From positions 1 through 64,000 of the forward strand of contig NZ_VDCQ01000034.1 of assembly GCF_006265175.1 (NCBI RefSeq): a stretch of DNA of 64,000 nucleotides, read 5' to 3'. The stretch is from Paenibacillus hemerocallicola. Lineage in GTDB: Bacteria; Bacillota; Bacilli; Paenibacillales; NBRC-103111. The notes below the pieces were generated by a model. The model was not told the DNA's origin, ran no database searches, and was given only the letters and a program-made list of their open reading frames with translations. Shown piece after piece: positions 62,427 through 64,000 of the stretch; the stretch's first letter is position 1; each line of letters opens with the position of its first letter. The position numbers were made by a program, and so were the translations under genes.

Positions 62427-63125
62427 TTGTTGAGGAAGAGTACAAATTCAGGAAGAAGGTCTGCAGTAATTACTGGGGCGTTATTACTAGCCGGTTTGGT
62501 TACAGGTATATTTAGCGTTGTTCCTGTTATAGATGGAGCAGACTACCTTGTCAAGGCTTCTACAAATGAAAATCAGGTACGAATAGGAGCGTTTTTCCAG
62601 TTGTTAATGGTTGTTGCATATGTTGGCATTCCTATTATGATGTATCCGATTTTAAGTAAGCATAATAAAGGTTTAGCTCTAGGATCTGTTGCTTTCGGCA
62701 TCATTGCGGGTGTGTTCATTATTATAGGTGTAATCATTCTTCTGTTGCTATTGACAGTAAGCCACGAATTTGCAAAAGTTGGAACTCTGAATGTCTCGTA
62801 TTTTCAGAACCTGGGTGGATTGTTGCGGGAAGGACGTGATTTGGTGAACCATGTGGCAACGACGCTGGCATTTGTTTTGGCTATGTTCTTGTTTACCTGC
62901 ATATTTTACCAAACAAAATTAGTTCCACGTTGGTTGTCAGTTTCGGGTCTTACCGGGTCTATATTGTCCATATTGGCGAGCTTATTATTTATGATTCGCT
63001 TCATCGGTCTGGATGCAACCTACATGCTGTTGAACATTCCAATAGCCTTTCAACAATTGGTTTTGGCTATATGGCTAATCATTAAAGGATTCAACCGGGC
63101 GGAACAGGATTCCGTATCCAATTAA
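62427..63125 (+). CDS. DUF4386 membrane protein
   Basis: This 232-residue protein has six predicted membrane helices and matches DUF4386 (AVITGALLLAGLVTGIFSVV, GAFFQLLMVVAYVGIPIMMY, CIFYQTKLVPRWLSVSGLTG). The family role is unknown. It starts at the first of two TTG codons behind AAGGAGG. A methyltransferase gene follows after 33 nt. Confidence 0.85.
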   Translation: MLRKSTNSGRRSAVITGALLLAGLVTGIFSVVPVIDGADYLVKASTNENQVRIGAFFQLLMVVAYVGIPIMMYPILSKHNKGLALGSVAFGIIAGVFIIIGVIILLLLLTVSHEFAKVGTLNVSYFQNLGGLLREGRDLVNHVATTLAFVLAMFLFTCIFYQTKLVPRWLSVSGLTGSILSILASLLFMIRFIGLDATYMLLNIPIAFQQLVLAIWLIIKGFNRAEQDSVSN

Positions 63126-63158
63126 GATGGATGCTCTAAAAAAGAAGGTGTAACTGAA

Positions 63159-63779
63159 ATGAATAAATCAGAAAGTTTTTGGGACAAAACAGCAAGTAAA
63201 TATGATCAAATAGAGATGAAGGATGAACAGACGTACATCAATATAATAAAAAGAACGAAAACGCATCTCACCATAAGCGACATTGTTTTGGATTACGGCT
63301 GTGGGACTGGATTGATCTCAAATGAAATTGCAGAATATGTGAAAGGGATTCATGCAATTGATATATCTTCTAATATGATAGGAATTGCAGAAAAAAAGGC
63401 AAAAGAGCGAAACATTGCAAATATAAACTATGCTCATTCGACCATTTTTGATGAAAGGTATAAGAAAGGCTCATTTGATGTCATCCTGGTCTTTCATGTT
63501 CTGCATTTGTTGGAAGATGAACATATCGTTCTACAAAGAATTAATGAACTGTTGAAACCGGGAGGATTACTGATTTCTGCAACACCATGCGTGGGAGAAA
63601 AGATATTACTGAGAAGCTTGTTATTCTTTGCAGGTAGGGTTGGTTTAGTGCCGAATATAAGATCATTTAAAATACGCAATTTAGTCGATACAATTGAGGA
63701 AGGGAATTTTTCAATTGTCGAATCGGATTGCTTGAAGAAAAGTTCTCAGGAATATTTCATTGTTGCTAAGAAGATTTGA
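63159..63779 (+). CDS. Class I SAM-dependent methyltransferase
   Basis: This 206-residue cytosolic enzyme has motif I VLDYGCGTGLIS, motif II IHAIDISSNMI, and VILVFHVLHLL plus LKPGGLLISATP. Enzymes of this UbiE/Methyltransf_11 kind methylate small molecules; the substrate is unknown. The ATG follows AAGAAGGTGTAACTGAA. It is the second gene after the DUF4386 gene and may share its transcript. Confidence 0.87.
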   Translation: MNKSESFWDKTASKYDQIEMKDEQTYINIIKRTKTHLTISDIVLDYGCGTGLISNEIAEYVKGIHAIDISSNMIGIAEKKAKERNIANINYAHSTIFDERYKKGSFDVILVFHVLHLLEDEHIVLQRINELLKPGGLLISATPCVGEKILLRSLLFFAGRVGLVPNIRSFKIRNLVDTIEEGNFSIVESDCLKKSSQEYFIVAKKI

Positions 63780-64000
63780 TAGGTTACAAAGGAGCCGTTT
63801 CACCAAATATTTCGCCGTTACTTGTGATACGGTTCTCCGCACTGTCTGTAACGGCAAGTTGAAGGCCATCCTATGTGGGATGGCCCTATCCGTAACATCT
63901 TGAACCAGTTGGGCCAAATCTCCCGCTTAACGTTGGCAAACCAAATTACACATTGCACACCCCGTCAGTGCAGCTATCATCACCTTTAGATCGCGCCTTT
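63780..64000. other. Window end, nothing recognised
   Basis: The last 220 bp contain a GGCCATCC/GGATGGCC hairpin (63864-63885) without a T-run. No gene is supported. Confidence 0.4.

Noticed and set aside
63864-63885. GGCCATCC/GGATGGCC hairpin as a terminator for the methyltransferase gene
   Set aside because: There is no T-run on either side and it lies 85 bp beyond the stop.

Overview
The window reads as chromosomal DNA of a Gram-positive, Paenibacillus-like member of the Bacillales (an inference). The signs are strong AGGAGG-type ribosome binding sites, frequent TTG and GTG starts, lipoprotein signal peptides, a CsoR/CopA copper locus, a 7TM hybrid kinase paired with a BTAD response regulator, and a heparinase-like lyase beside an AraC regulator. 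Most genes lie on the minus strand. I see no rRNA, tRNA or CRISPR array.

Positions 1-7.2 kb hold the N-terminal 931 codons of a secreted NHL-repeat/fibronectin-III protein, then a response regulator with a BTAD output and a very large hybrid sensor kinase. Positions 7.4-10.7 kb hold a tightly overlapping three-gene unit: a DUF262/ParB-like protein, a DUF3696-type AAA ATPase and an unrecognised protein. It looks like an uncharacterised defence or conflict module. A short non-autonomous mobile element follows at 11.16-11.36 kb.

Positions 11.4-18.5 kb form a copper-handling locus read on the minus strand: csoR, copA, a truncated sirohaem-reductase-like gene, a response regulator and sensor kinase pair, a His/Met-rich cell-wall-binding lipoprotein, and a 19-cysteine DUF326 protein. 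Two CsoR-type dyads lie in front of csoR and copA. A MazF/PemK toxin-antitoxin pair follows at 18.6-19.2 kb.

Positions 19.3-25.4 kb are an accessory scrap-yard. It holds an IS256 remnant, a lipoprotein gene with an apparent homopolymer frameshift, a roughly 600-bp segment present twice (one copy with a frameshifted gene), further scraps of the same genes, and six small Xre-type regulators in alternating orientation with clear repeated operators.

Positions 25.5-36.6 kb are the strongest defence candidate. A visibly AT-rich block encodes a DNA methyltransferase, a receiver-like protein and a protein with two separate GHKL ATPase modules (MORC/Hsp90-like at the N-terminus, histidine-kinase-like at the C-terminus). 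Next to it, in ordinary base composition, lies a McrBC-like pair: a DUF2357/PD-(D/E)XK nuclease and an MrcB_N-AAA ATPase.

Positions 37-46 kb contain a broken gene, a lipoprotein, a huge multidomain heparinase II/III-like secreted lyase, a sugar-type binding lipoprotein and a divergent AraC regulator. Positions 46-55.7 kb are a minus-strand cluster for uptake and use of a small, probably sulfur-containing, organic compound: FCD-type regulator, rhodanese, a complete Opp/Dpp-type ABC transporter, a flavin monooxygenase, an SBP and a thioredoxin-like protein. Positions 56-64 kb hold small housekeeping and stress genes (MerR/NmrA pair, CBS protein, YdhG-like and YdeI-like proteins, ArsR/SRPBCC pair, membrane protein/Xre pair, DUF4386 protein, methyltransferase) mixed with gene fragments (histidine phosphatase, IS110 transposase, zinc alcohol dehydrogenase).
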